From NCBI GenBank assembly GCA_910589125.1, contig CAJURX010000007.1:1-64000 (forward strand): a stretch of DNA of 64,000 nt, given 5' to 3'. This document shows, piece after piece, positions 27,252-36,502 of the stretch (within the stretch, counting starts at the first letter, position 1; each line of letters starts with the position of its first letter). Below the pieces are notes generated by a model. It did no database searches. It was given only the letters and a program-made list of their open reading frames with translations, and was not told where the DNA came from. The position numbers and the translations under genes were made by a program. This DNA is from an uncultured Eggerthellaceae bacterium (GTDB lineage: Bacteria; Actinomycetota; Coriobacteriia; Coriobacteriales; Eggerthellaceae).

Positions 27252-28244
27252 TCAGAACGTGATGCCGAGCGCCAGCGCTATGAGCCCCCACGCAACGCCC
27301 ATCGCATACAGGCCACCGATGATGGCCACGTTCTGCCTCCAATGGCGGTTCGTGCGGACGAGGACCAGCAGCCCCACGCCTGCAGATACCAGAAGGCCTG
27401 CGAACATGGCCGGAGCGCCCAAGATGCCCTCCACGTAGAGGTCGGCGATCACGATGCTGGCCGCGCAGTTCGGGATGAGGCCGATGAGCGCAGAGCCGAA
27501 GATGGAGAGCACGCTGTTCGAGGTGAGGATATCGCCCAGGGCGTCTTCGCCCACCACCTCTATCACCGCATCCAGCGCCACCGTGATCAGGAAGATGAAC
27601 ACCATCACCTGCACGGTATGCTTCAGCGCAGAGAGCAGGATCCCCTTCCAGCCGTGATCGTCATGGGCATGCTCGTGCGCATGATGCTCGTGGGTGCACC
27701 CCGCGCAGCAATCCTCGGCATGCTCGTACACGAGCTCGGGGTCCTTCTCGCACGTGTCGCATTCGGGCCCGCAGCCGCACTGATCATGCTCGCAGAGCTC
27801 ATGGATCCGATATGCCTGATGATAGCGGCGCGCCAAGCGCATGCCCGCATCCACCAAGAAGCCCATCAGCATGCCCACGACCACCTTCGCGCCCATGATG
27901 GATGCGATCTGCTCGAGCGGCACCTGCTCGGCCAAGAAGATGGGCAGCATCTCATCAGAGGTGGAGAGGAACACGGCGAACAGCGTCCCGAGCGTGATGA
28001 CGCGACCTGCATAGAGAGTGGCGGACACGGCCGAGAAGCCGCATTGCGGGACGACGCCCAGAAGCGCGCCGATGGCAGGGCCCGCAGCTCCTGCGCGCCT
28101 GACAGCGTCTTGCGTCTTGGTCCCCGTCTTGTGCTCCAGCCATTCCATCATCAGATACGTGAGGTAGAGGAAGGGCACCAGATACAGCGTATCCGCTATG
28201 GCATGCGAGAGAACATGTTCGGTGATGTGGAGGAATCCGTCCAT
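27252..28244 (-). CDS. ArsP_2-type putative heavy-metal exporter
   Basis: A 330-residue membrane protein with about ten helices in two homologous halves. The first half contains GVVPQCGFSAVSATLYAGR and the second GLIPNCAASIVIADLYVEG, an internal duplication with a P-x-C motif in each half, as in the putative 10-TM exporter family. A cytosolic central loop (about residues 150-205) is packed with Cys, His and acidic residues. Cation export is inferred. A ZIP permease is encoded divergently 124 nt away. Confidence 0.82.
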   Translation of the reverse strand: MDGFLHITEHVLSHAIADTLYLVPFLYLTYLMMEWLEHKTGTKTQDAVRRAGAAGPAIGALLGVVPQCGFSAVSATLYAGRVITLGTLFAVFLSTSDEMLPIFLAEQVPLEQIASIMGAKVVVGMLMGFLVDAGMRLARRYHQAYRIHELCEHDQCGCGPECDTCEKDPELVYEHAEDCCAGCTHEHHAHEHAHDDHGWKGILLSALKHTVQVMVFIFLITVALDAVIEVVGEDALGDILTSNSVLSIFGSALIGLIPNCAASIVIADLYVEGILGAPAMFAGLLVSAGVGLLVLVRTNRHWRQNVAIIGGLYAMGVAWGLIALALGITF

Positions 28245-28368
28245 GGCAGCATTCTAGCGCGTGCGGCGCGCTGTTCATCAAGTCGTTGAGAAGCTGGTGC
28301 GAACGAAGCGCCCATTCGGTGATATGCTTGCGCAGATGAAAGTTTCACATGACTAACAGGAGCCATGC

Positions 28369-29235
28369 ATGGAATCGCTGAGCCCATTCGCATTCGTCAC
28401 CATCGTGACGCTGGTATCAGGCGTCGGAGGAACAGGCTTGGGCGGCATCATCGGCGCTCTGTTCAATAGCGAATCCAACAAGGTGGTGAGCTTGCTCCTC
28501 GCCTTCGCGGGCGGCGTGATGTCCGCCATCGTCTGCTTCGACCTGCTGGTGGAGGCTGCGGAAGCCGCTGAGACGGCAACGGGCATGGGGATCTGGCTGG
28601 TGGTCCTTGCCGTTGCCGCAGGCGTTGCCGTGGTCTATGGGCTGAACCTGGCCATAGACAGGAAGACGCGCAGGGAGGTCCCCCATACCAAGGATGCGGA
28701 TCATCCGCAGACCCATGACGACATCGACGAGCTGATCCACGCTGACCATCTGAACGAGCACCTCCGCAACAAGGATTCCCGCATGGCGCTCGTGGTCGCT
28801 GGCGTGGTGATGGCATGCGCCATCGCGCTTCATAACGTGCCCGAGGGCATGACCATCGGAGCCAGCTTCGCCATATCCGAGGACCTCTTCTTGGGGTCGG
28901 GCATGATCATGGCCGTCCTCATCGGGCTCCATAACATCCCTGAGGGCATGGCCGTGGCCGTGCCGCTCATCTCAGGGGGCACGGGCAAGGTGCGCTCGGT
29001 CCTCATCACCGCCTCATGCGGCATCCCCACGCTCCTCGGTGCATGGCTGGGATTCTGGCTGGGGGACATCGGTCCGCTCGGGCTGGCGCTGAGCCTTGGG
29101 TTCGCATCGGGCGCCATGGCGTATGTGGTCTATGGCGAGATCCTGCCCGAGGCATACCTCATCTATCGGTCGAAGGCACCTGCGTTCGCAGCCATGGCAG
29201 GCATCGTGCTGGGCATGGTGCTCATATTCGGATGA
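28369..29235 (+). CDS. ZIP-family metal permease
   Basis: A 288-residue protein with eight predicted helices and the two ZIP metal-site motifs HNVPEGM and HNIPEGM. A His/Asp-rich cytoplasmic loop lies between TM3 and TM4 (about residues 105-135). AGGAG is 6 nt before the ATG. It should import Zn2+, Fe2+ or Mn2+. Confidence 0.92.
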   Translation: MESLSPFAFVTIVTLVSGVGGTGLGGIIGALFNSESNKVVSLLLAFAGGVMSAIVCFDLLVEAAEAAETATGMGIWLVVLAVAAGVAVVYGLNLAIDRKTRREVPHTKDADHPQTHDDIDELIHADHLNEHLRNKDSRMALVVAGVVMACAIALHNVPEGMTIGASFAISEDLFLGSGMIMAVLIGLHNIPEGMAVAVPLISGGTGKVRSVLITASCGIPTLLGAWLGFWLGDIGPLGLALSLGFASGAMAYVVYGEILPEAYLIYRSKAPAFAAMAGIVLGMVLIFG

Positions 29236-29283
29236 CGCATCCATGATAAGATGCCCAGGTACGAACACAGTCAAAGGATGCGC

Positions 29284-30720
29284 ATGACCTCGCAAGACGA
29301 CTTCGACCCCCGCATGTATCGACCGACGAAGGGACGCTATCAGCACCACGATCCGCCAACGGGGCAGCCCGTGGATGTGGATGTGCTCTACGCCACGCCG
29401 ATCGAGGATGCGCGCGGAGCAACGGGACCAGGGAGCACGCGTACCTACGCGTATTCTGATGCGCGCTCGCGTCGCGAGCCGCGCCGTCCGAACCCCGCAG
29501 ACCGCCAACGCGATGCGTATGCACGCTCCAAGGACAAAGAGGAGTTCGATCGGCTCTGCCAAGAGATCGGCCAGGGCGTGAGCCAGGTGTCAGAAGCACT
29601 GGCACGGGGGCTCTCAGGCGCTGGAGGCGCCATCGGCGAGGTCATCGGGCAAGCAGTGGAGGGATACCGCGCGAACCAGACGCGCTCGCGCGAGCAGGCG
29701 GAGCTGGCTCGCAGGCAGATGGAGATAGATGCGCGCTTCGGGAAGATCGGCTCGCTGCGCACGAGCGGATTCATCCGGTGCGTCATCGGCGGCATGACCA
29801 CGTTCAGCTTCGGCACTGCGCTCGTGGGCACGCTCACCATGAGCGCCGTCCAAGGCATGCCGAGCTACCTCATCGGCGCTGCCATCGTGGGAACGCTCTT
29901 CGCGCTCTCCGCCACCGTGCTCTCAGGCGGGATCAAGCGCATCAAGGAAGCTGACCAGATGAAGGCGCTCAAGCGCATCATGGGTCCGCGCGAAGCGGTC
30001 ACCATCACCGAGATAGCGCGCATGACGGGCCAGAAGCTGAAGAAGGTGCTGGGCGCCATCCAACGGCTCATCGCCGAGGGGCGCCTGCCTCAAGGGCATC
30101 TGGATGCCGAGCAGACCACGCTCATGGTGACCGATGAGGCATATCGGCACTACCTTGCGCTCCGGGAATCCGAGCGAGCACGGCGCATGGGAGAGAACGC
30201 GCAGCGCACCGGGGCCGCAGCGCCTCCCACGGGCGGCCCTGTCATCGCGTCCGACGACCTGCCGCCCAAGGTGGCCGCATTCTTGAGGTCAGGGAATGCC
30301 TACTTGGAGCAGTTCCGGCAGTTGGACCTCGGCATCAGCGATGAGGCGGTGAGCCAGCGCATCGTGCGCATCGAGGACATCGTGGGCAGGATACTCGCCC
30401 GCGCGAAGGAGGAGCCTGCGGTCATCGATCAGCTCGGGCGCTTCGCTGACTACTACCTCCCCACCACGGTCAAGCTGCTCACAGCTTACGACGCGCTCGA
30501 AGAGCAGACGGTCCAGGGAGACAACATCGAGAGCTCGCGCCGAGAGATAGAGTCCACCTTGGATGTGCTCTTGCAGGCATACGAGAAGCTCCTGGATGCC
30601 ACCTTCGCTGACCTCTCCATGAATGTCTCATCCGAGATATCGGTGCTGAACACCGTGCTGGCCCAAGAGGGCCTCACCCGAAGCCCCTTCGACGCGATAC
30701 CGGACGACCGAAAGGAATAG
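29284..30720 (+). CDS. XpaC-like (5-bromo-4-chloroindolyl phosphate hydrolysis) membrane protein
   Basis: A 478-residue protein. The N-terminal 130 residues are charged and probably disordered; two hydrophobic helices lie near 165-220; the C-terminal half contains a winged-helix-like segment (TITEIARMTGQKLKKVLGAIQ) and the XpaC domain. The ATG at 29284 has AAAGG 6 nt upstream, preferred over 29251. It is followed after 3 nt by a TelA gene, the usual partner. The pair's biochemical role is unknown. Confidence 0.8.
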   Translation: MTSQDDFDPRMYRPTKGRYQHHDPPTGQPVDVDVLYATPIEDARGATGPGSTRTYAYSDARSRREPRRPNPADRQRDAYARSKDKEEFDRLCQEIGQGVSQVSEALARGLSGAGGAIGEVIGQAVEGYRANQTRSREQAELARRQMEIDARFGKIGSLRTSGFIRCVIGGMTTFSFGTALVGTLTMSAVQGMPSYLIGAAIVGTLFALSATVLSGGIKRIKEADQMKALKRIMGPREAVTITEIARMTGQKLKKVLGAIQRLIAEGRLPQGHLDAEQTTLMVTDEAYRHYLALRESERARRMGENAQRTGAAAPPTGGPVIASDDLPPKVAAFLRSGNAYLEQFRQLDLGISDEAVSQRIVRIEDIVGRILARAKEEPAVIDQLGRFADYYLPTTVKLLTAYDALEEQTVQGDNIESSRREIESTLDVLLQAYEKLLDATFADLSMNVSSEISVLNTVLAQEGLTRSPFDAIPDDRKE

Positions 30721-30723
30721 ACC

Positions 30724-31869
30724 ATGACCGATAGCATCTCGAGCACCCCCGTACCCGAGCTCACGCTCACCCCTGATGTGACCACCGAGGCCATCACCGT
30801 CACCGAAGCTGAGATCGTCCCGAACCCGGCAGATGGAACGCCCGCTTTGGAGGATGCGCTCACCCCTGAGGAGATGGCCCAGGTCGATGCGTTCGCGAAG
30901 CAGATCGATGTCTCCAACGCCTCCACCGTCCTCCAATATGGCGCTGGTGCGCAGAAGAAGATGGCCGACTTCTCCGAGACGGCGCTCGAGCGCGTCCGCA
31001 CGCAGGACCTGGGAGAGGCGGGAGACCTGATCGCAGGCGTGGTCGTGGAGCTCAAGAGCTTCGACACAGAGGACGAGAAAGGGCTGTTCGGCTTCTTCAA
31101 GAAGCAGGCGAACAAGGTCACTGCGCTCAAGGCTCGCTACGATAAGGCCGAAGCGAACGTGGACAAGATCGTAGGTGCCTTGGAGGGGCACCAGATGGCG
31201 CTCATGAAGGATGCAGCCATGCTGGACAAGCTCTACGAGCTGAACCTCACCTACTTCAAGGAGCTCACGATGTACCTCCTGGCCGGCAAGAAGCGCCTGG
31301 CCGAGGTGCGCGCAGGCGAGCTCGCTGAGCTCACGGCGAAGGCGAAGGCATCCGGGCGCACGGAGGACGCAGAGGCGGCGCAGAAGCTGGAGGCATCCTG
31401 CAACCGCTTCGAGAAGAAGCTCTCCGACCTTGACCTCACCCGCATGATCGCCATGCAGACGGCACCGCAGATCCGCCTCGTGCAGAACAACGAGATGCTG
31501 ATGGTGGAGAAGATCCAGACCACGCTCGTGAACACCATCCCGCTCTGGAAGAGCCAAATGGTGCTCGCCCTCGGCATGGCGAACAACGAGGCAGCGCTCA
31601 AGGCACAGAATGCCGTCACGGATATGACGAACGAGCTTCTGAAGAAGAATGCCGAGAAGCTGCGCCAGTCCACCACCGAGGTCGCCCGTGCGAGCGAGCG
31701 CGGCATCGTGGATATCGAGACGCTGCGCGCCACGAACGAGAACCTGATCCAAACGTTCGATGAGGTCATGCAGATCCAGGCCGAGGGGCGCCAGAAGCGC
31801 GCTGAGGCCGAGGTGGAGATCCGCCGGATGGAAGCCGAGCTCAAGCAGAAGCTCTTGGAAGTGAAGTAG
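30724..31869 (+). CDS. TelA-family (toxic anion resistance) protein
   Basis: A 381-residue, mostly alpha-helical soluble protein of the TelA/KlaA family, with the conserved stretches QYGAGAQKKMADFSE and FGFFKKQANKVT and a long coiled-coil C-terminus ending in charged repeats. AAAGGA lies 7 nt before the ATG. The family is linked to tellurite and cell-envelope stress resistance; mechanism unknown. Confidence 0.9.
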   Translation: MTDSISSTPVPELTLTPDVTTEAITVTEAEIVPNPADGTPALEDALTPEEMAQVDAFAKQIDVSNASTVLQYGAGAQKKMADFSETALERVRTQDLGEAGDLIAGVVVELKSFDTEDEKGLFGFFKKQANKVTALKARYDKAEANVDKIVGALEGHQMALMKDAAMLDKLYELNLTYFKELTMYLLAGKKRLAEVRAGELAELTAKAKASGRTEDAEAAQKLEASCNRFEKKLSDLDLTRMIAMQTAPQIRLVQNNEMLMVEKIQTTLVNTIPLWKSQMVLALGMANNEAALKAQNAVTDMTNELLKKNAEKLRQSTTEVARASERGIVDIETLRATNENLIQTFDEVMQIQAEGRQKRAEAEVEIRRMEAELKQKLLEVK

Positions 31870-31940
31870 GCGCTCTGCCTTTGATGCGCTCGCGGATATC
31901 AGCAGGCAGCGCTTGAGCGAAGGGCTGCCTGCGTTGGCAT

Positions 31941-31972
31941 GGGGCTGCAACGAAGGTTGCGGCCCCTTCTCA
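31941..31972 (+). terminator. Terminator after telA-like gene
   Basis: GGGGCTGCAAC and GTTGCGGCCCC (one bulged T-G pair) form a stem with a GAAG loop, followed by TTCTCATC. Confidence 0.65.
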
Positions 31973-32000
31973 TCTCAGGGTAGAAGAGAGATGGGGCCGC

Positions 32001-32038
32001 AAAAGGAACGGGTCCCTGCCATCGCGGCAAGGACCCGT
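32001..32038 (-). terminator. groEL terminator
   Basis: On the minus strand, ACGGGTCC (32038-32031) pairs with GGACCCGT (32015-32008), with a further TGCC/GGCA pairing inside the loop. TTCCTTTT follows, 24 nt past the groEL stop. Confidence 0.8.
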
Positions 32039-32061
32039 GCAGAAGCTATCAGGATAGCGGC

Positions 32062-33690
32062 TTAGTACATCCCGCCGCCACCGCCCATGGCACCTGCCAG
32101 AGCAGAGAGGTCCGGACCATCCTCGGGGATGTCGGAGATGGTAGCCTCGGTGATCAGGATCAGGCTTGCAACGGATGCAGCGGACTGCAGAGCGGTGCGC
32201 GTGACCTTGACCGGGTCGTTCACGCCCATCTTGATCATGTCGCCCCACTCACCGGACTTGTAGTTGCGGCCCATGCCAGCCTTGGCCTTCTTGACCTCGG
32301 CGACCTCGACGCTGCCCTCATATCCTGCGTTCTCGGCGATGGCGCGCAGCGGAGCCTCCAGTGCGCGGCGGATGATGTTCACGCCGATCTGCTCATCAGC
32401 GTCCACCTTCATCTTCTCCACAGCCGGGATGGCGTTCACGAGCGCCACGCCGCCGCCAGCGACGATGCCCTCCTCGACAGCTGCGCGCGTTGCCTGCAGC
32501 GCGTCTTCGATGCGGCTCTTCTTCTCCTTGAGCTCGGACTCGGTGGCAGCGCCCACCTTGAGCACCGCAACGCCACCGGAGAGCTTGGAGAGGCGCTCCT
32601 GGAGCTTCTCGCGGTCGAAGTCGGAATCAGTGCGCTCGAGCTCGGCCTTGATCTGAGAGATGCGACCCTCGATCTCCTTCTTGTCGCCAGCGCCATCGAC
32701 GATGAGGGAGTTGTCCTTGGTGACCTTGACCGTCTTGGCGGTGCCCATCATGTCGATGGTGGCATCTGCCAGGCTCATGCCGAAGTCCTTGTCGATGACC
32801 TGTGCGCCGGTGACCACAGCGATATCCTCCAGGATGCGCTTGCGGCGGTCGCCGAAGCCCGGAGCCTTGATGGCCACGACGTTGAGCGTGCCACGGAGCT
32901 TGTTCAGGAGCAGCGTTGCCAGTGCCTCACCGTCAACATCTTCAGCGACCAGGAACAGCGGGCGCCCGGAGCGCATGACCTCTTCCAGAAGCGGGATGAA
33001 GTCCTGGACATTGGAGACCTTCTGGTCGGTGAGCAGGATGTAGGGATCCTTGAGCACCGCTTCCATCTTCTCCATGTCGGTTGCCATGTAAGGGGAGATG
33101 TAGCCGCGGTCATACTGCATGCCCTCGACGACGTCCATCTCGATGCCGAACGTCTGGCTCTCCTCAACGCTGATGGCACCGTCCTTGCCGACCTTCGCCA
33201 TGGCCTCGGCGATCTTCTCGCCGATGGTGGCATCGCCTGCGGAGATGGTGCCCACATTCGCGATCTGTTCCTTGGTGGAGACGTTCTTGGCAGCCTTCTT
33301 GATGGCGTCCACGACGGTCTCCGTTGCCTGCTCGATGCCACGGCGGATGGCCAGCGCGTCCGCACCCGCGGTCACGTTCTTGAGGCCGTCCTGCACGATG
33401 ACGTCAGCCAGCAGGGTCGCGGTGGTGGTGCCGTCGCCGGCAACATCATTGGTCTTGACGGCAACCTCGCGAACGAGCTGCGCACCCATGTTCTCGATCT
33501 TGTCTTCCAGTTCCACCTCTTTGGCCACGGTCACGCCATCGTTGGTGATGGTGGGGGCGCCATAGGACTTCTCCAGCGCCACGTAGCGGCCCTTGGGGCC
33601 AAGCGTGACCTTGACCGCAGCAGACAGCTTGCTCACACCAGCAGCAAGACCGCTGCGGGCATCAGTGTCGAACTTGATTTCCTTTGCCAT
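32062..33690 (-). CDS. groEL: 60 kDa chaperonin GroEL
   Basis: A 542-residue group I chaperonin. It has KVTLGPKGRYV, the ATP-binding DGVTVAKEVE and VAGDGTTTATLL, and the characteristic C-terminal Gly-Met tail GGGGGMY. GAAAGGA lies 9 nt before the ATG. It is second in the groES-groEL operon. Confidence 0.99.
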   Translation of the reverse strand: MAKEIKFDTDARSGLAAGVSKLSAAVKVTLGPKGRYVALEKSYGAPTITNDGVTVAKEVELEDKIENMGAQLVREVAVKTNDVAGDGTTTATLLADVIVQDGLKNVTAGADALAIRRGIEQATETVVDAIKKAAKNVSTKEQIANVGTISAGDATIGEKIAEAMAKVGKDGAISVEESQTFGIEMDVVEGMQYDRGYISPYMATDMEKMEAVLKDPYILLTDQKVSNVQDFIPLLEEVMRSGRPLFLVAEDVDGEALATLLLNKLRGTLNVVAIKAPGFGDRRKRILEDIAVVTGAQVIDKDFGMSLADATIDMMGTAKTVKVTKDNSLIVDGAGDKKEIEGRISQIKAELERTDSDFDREKLQERLSKLSGGVAVLKVGAATESELKEKKSRIEDALQATRAAVEEGIVAGGGVALVNAIPAVEKMKVDADEQIGVNIIRRALEAPLRAIAENAGYEGSVEVAEVKKAKAGMGRNYKSGEWGDMIKMGVNDPVKVTRTALQSAASVASLILITEATISDIPEDGPDLSALAGAMGGGGGMY

Positions 33691-33746
33691 TGTTGCTCTT
33701 CCTTTCTGATGAGGGGATGTTCGCTTCGTCTGGGTCGAGGCCAGGC

Positions 33747-34034
33747 TTATGCGAACACCGCGTAGATATCGTCAGCGCGAACGATCAGCACCTCTTCGTC
33801 ATCCGTGACGATCTCGTTCCCGCCGTACTTGCTGTACACCACGCGGTCACCCTCTGCGACCGGCATGGGAAGGTGCTTGCCTTCCTTGTCCAGCTTGCCA
33901 GGGCCCACAGCCAGGACCGTGCCCGTCTGAGGCTTCTCCTTGGCGTCGCCTGCGATGTAGAGGCCCGAGGAGGTCTTCTCTTCCGCTGCGTCCTGCTTGA
34001 TGATGACGCGGTCGCCCAAAGGCTTGAGATTCAT
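33747..34034 (-). CDS. groES: 10 kDa co-chaperonin GroES
   Basis: A 95-residue protein. It begins MNLKPLGDRVIIKQ and has the mobile loop (EEKTSSGLYIAGDAKEKP) and the roof-region GKHLPMP. It is the first gene of the operon, controlled by the CIRCE element upstream. groEL follows after 56 nt. Confidence 0.98.
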   Translation of the reverse strand: MNLKPLGDRVIIKQDAAEEKTSSGLYIAGDAKEKPQTGTVLAVGPGKLDKEGKHLPMPVAEGDRVVYSKYGGNEIVTDDEEVLIVRADDIYAVFA

Positions 34035-34118
34035 AGCGCTGACTTCCTTTCCGATCTGCCGTTCTTGCTCGCACCCATGCTGCTCCGAGAAGCTCCGAGT
34101 TTTGCGCCTCTCAAAGAT

Positions 34119-34145
34119 TTAGCACTCTGCGGGTGCGAGTGCTAA
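34119..34145 (-). promoter_or_regulatory. CIRCE operator (HrcA-binding)
   Basis: A perfect TTAGCACTC-N9-GAGTGCTAA inverted repeat overlaps the expected transcription start of groES-groEL. hrcA is not in the window. Confidence 0.97.
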
Positions 34146-34156
34146 ATTCGCATCAT

Positions 34157-34184
34157 ATATTAACAGCCTGGTATCGGTTTGCAA
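34157..34184 (-). promoter_or_regulatory. groES-groEL promoter
   Basis: On the minus strand, TTGCAA (34184-34179) and TAATAT (34162-34157) are spaced by 16 nt, placing the start around 34150, right at the CIRCE edge. Confidence 0.65.
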
Positions 34185-34336
34185 GGGTTATCTTCAAGAA
34201 ATCTGACAGCGTTGCGCGTATGTTGCTCGCATGAAACGACACGGTAGGGTCTGCGGATCTGCGGCTCAGATGATCTCCTCCGCCCACGTGGAAGATGCGC
34301 ACACGATGCACGGGACCCACCGCTTGCGACGCCCTA

Positions 34337-35056
34337 TCACGCCTGCCCACCTGGCACGGCGAGCGCGCTCTCATAGGCGAGCACCACGAGCTGCGCTCGA
34401 TCGTGGGACGCCGTCTTGGACATGATGCGCGCGAGGTGCGTCTTCACCGTGGCAGGAGAGATGAACAGCTGCTCTGCGATCCGAGCATTGTCCGCCCCCG
34501 TTGCCACGAGCTTCAATATCTCGCGCTCCCGGTCCGTGAGCGCCTGGATGCGCGCCTTCGCATCTTCCCCCAGAGCGCGCGCCTGCTTGGGGCGGCTATG
34601 CGCGAAGGCCTCGACGAGGCGTCTCATGACAGAAGGCTGGATGAGCGCATCCCCCTTCGCCACCACGCGGATAGCATGTGCGATGTCATCCGGCTCAGCA
34701 TCCTTCAGGAGGAAGCCGCTCGCGCCCGCCTCGAGAGCATCGTAGACGTACTCATCTATGTCGAATGTGGTCAGCACCAGCACATGCGCGTCAGCCAGAA
34801 GCGGGCTCTGCGCGATCGCACGCGTTGCATCGATCCCGTTCATCTCCGGCATGCGGATATCCATGAGCACCACATCGGGCTGCAAGCGCAGCGCCTCATC
34901 CACCGCCTGCTTGCCATCCTTCGCGATGCCCACGACCTCGATGCCAGGGAACGTGTTCAGGATGGCCTTGTACCCTGAGCGCACGAGCTCTTGGTCATCC
35001 GCCACGAGCACGCGTATCGGACGCTCTCCCACCCGCTGCCCTGACCTCATGCTCAT
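34337..35056 (-). CDS. NarL/LuxR-family response regulator
   Basis: A 239-residue protein with an N-terminal receiver (phosphoacceptor D66 in MDIRMPEMNG) and a C-terminal LuxR helix-turn-helix (LTDREREILKLVATGADNARIAEQLF). The start overlaps the kinase stop as ATGA, so translation is coupled. Target genes are unknown. Confidence 0.92.
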   Translation of the reverse strand: MSMRSGQRVGERPIRVLVADDQELVRSGYKAILNTFPGIEVVGIAKDGKQAVDEALRLQPDVVLMDIRMPEMNGIDATRAIAQSPLLADAHVLVLTTFDIDEYVYDALEAGASGFLLKDAEPDDIAHAIRVVAKGDALIQPSVMRRLVEAFAHSRPKQARALGEDAKARIQALTDREREILKLVATGADNARIAEQLFISPATVKTHLARIMSKTASHDRAQLVVLAYESALAVPGGQA

Positions 35057-36381
35057 CTGCCGCCTCCGCTCCCCTGACCCGCGAGCGGGATGCTCACGCG
35101 CACCGAGAACCCGCCTTCGGCAAGCGGTGCGGCCTCCATCCTGCCACCGAGCACCCCCACGCGCTCCCGCATGCCCTGGATGCCGTGACCCATCGGCGCA
35201 TCCGCCTCCTTCGCGGCCTCGCCTCCGCAGCCATCATCGGCCACCTCCAGGACCGCCGCGCCTCCCATGAGCGCCAAGGCGATCTGCGCATGGGTGGCGC
35301 CTGCATGGCGCACGATGTTCGTGACCGCTTCCCGAGCGATGCCGAAGAGGGCGATATCTATGTATGCTGGCACGCGCGATCGGTCGTAGCGCTCCTCGTC
35401 CAGAGAGGCGCGAACGCCCGCAGCCTCCAGATAGTCGATGAGATCCCCCAGGCGATCCGTCCCATGCGTCGGCTCGCTCGCCCGGTCCGCAGCCCCGTCG
35501 CGCAGAACGCCGATCATCGCCCGCATCTCGGAGAGCGCGTCCTTCGACGTCTTGCGCGCAAGCTCCATGGCCTCCTTCGCCGAATCCGGGTCTGAATCCA
35601 TGAGGCGCAACGCCAGCGCCGCCTGGATGCTGACCGCGGACAGCGAATGCGCCGTTATGTCATGCACCTCGCGCGCGATGCGCAACCGCTCCGCCTCCAC
35701 GCGGCGCGATGCCTCCGCATCCGCCGTGCGGCACGCCTCCTCAGCGCGCAGGCGCTCCACCTCTTGGATGCGCTCCGCCTGCACCGCACGCGTCTCCGCC
35801 GCCTCCAGGAAATCCTCGCGCACATGGAACGCATATCCCGCAAGCGACACCGCCACCACCAGCATGGCATTCATGAACAGCATCAGATTGTCGAAGGGCG
35901 AATGCGCGGCTGGGATCAGCACGGGCGAGGCCAAGACGCAAGCGAGCAGGACGAGCGCCGCGACGGCGCATTCCGTGCGACTGTGCTCATACGCCACCGT
36001 GAACAGCGCCACCAGCGGCCCCACGAGCGCAAGCGTCGCGATCTGGAGCGCCATGGCGAAGGCTACCCATGCGCCCACGCATGCCGCGAACGCCACCCAA
36101 GGGAGCTTCTGGCGCACGATGAGCGGCAAACAGGTGAGCAGGACGCCCATGATGGCGAATGCCGAGGGCGTGATGGACTGGATGCCGAGCATCAAGCGCG
36201 TGAACTCATCCGGCAGGAAGAGGTTCACCGACAGCGTCATCTGGAGCATCCCGAACCCGAAGGCGCCGCACGCGATGGCTGCATCCATGAGCCATTGCAT
36301 GGCGCTCAAGCGCTTGGGCTGCACGAGCATGCCCTTGAGCGCTCCAGTGAGGTGCGGTGATCTATGCTGACCCGTCTCCAT
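35053..36381 (-). CDS. Sensor histidine kinase (HisKA_3, DesK/LiaS type)
   Basis: A 442-residue kinase with five or six membrane helices in the first 185 residues and no large outside domain, suggesting membrane or intramembrane sensing. The phospho-His is H240 in REVHDITAHSLS, followed by a HATPase domain with an N-box (REAVTNIVRHA) and GHGIQGMRERV. I placed the start at 36381; the open frame extends to 36711 but runs antisense through the peptidase gene. No Shine-Dalgarno is visible, so the start is uncertain. Confidence 0.82.
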   Translation of the reverse strand: METGQHRSPHLTGALKGMLVQPKRLSAMQWLMDAAIACGAFGFGMLQMTLSVNLFLPDEFTRLMLGIQSITPSAFAIMGVLLTCLPLIVRQKLPWVAFAACVGAWVAFAMALQIATLALVGPLVALFTVAYEHSRTECAVAALVLLACVLASPVLIPAAHSPFDNLMLFMNAMLVVAVSLAGYAFHVREDFLEAAETRAVQAERIQEVERLRAEEACRTADAEASRRVEAERLRIAREVHDITAHSLSAVSIQAALALRLMDSDPDSAKEAMELARKTSKDALSEMRAMIGVLRDGAADRASEPTHGTDRLGDLIDYLEAAGVRASLDEERYDRSRVPAYIDIALFGIAREAVTNIVRHAGATHAQIALALMGGAAVLEVADDGCGGEAAKEADAPMGHGIQGMRERVGVLGGRMEAAPLAEGGFSVRVSIPLAGQGSGGGR

Positions 36382-36502
36382 GGAGGAGATGGTATCGCAT
36401 GAGGACGCATCCGGGCCACTGGGGACCGGATGCACGGCGTATCCGTGACCCATGGGCACGCAGAGCGTCATCTGCGCGCGATGGATGCGTGCAGTGGATA
36501 TC

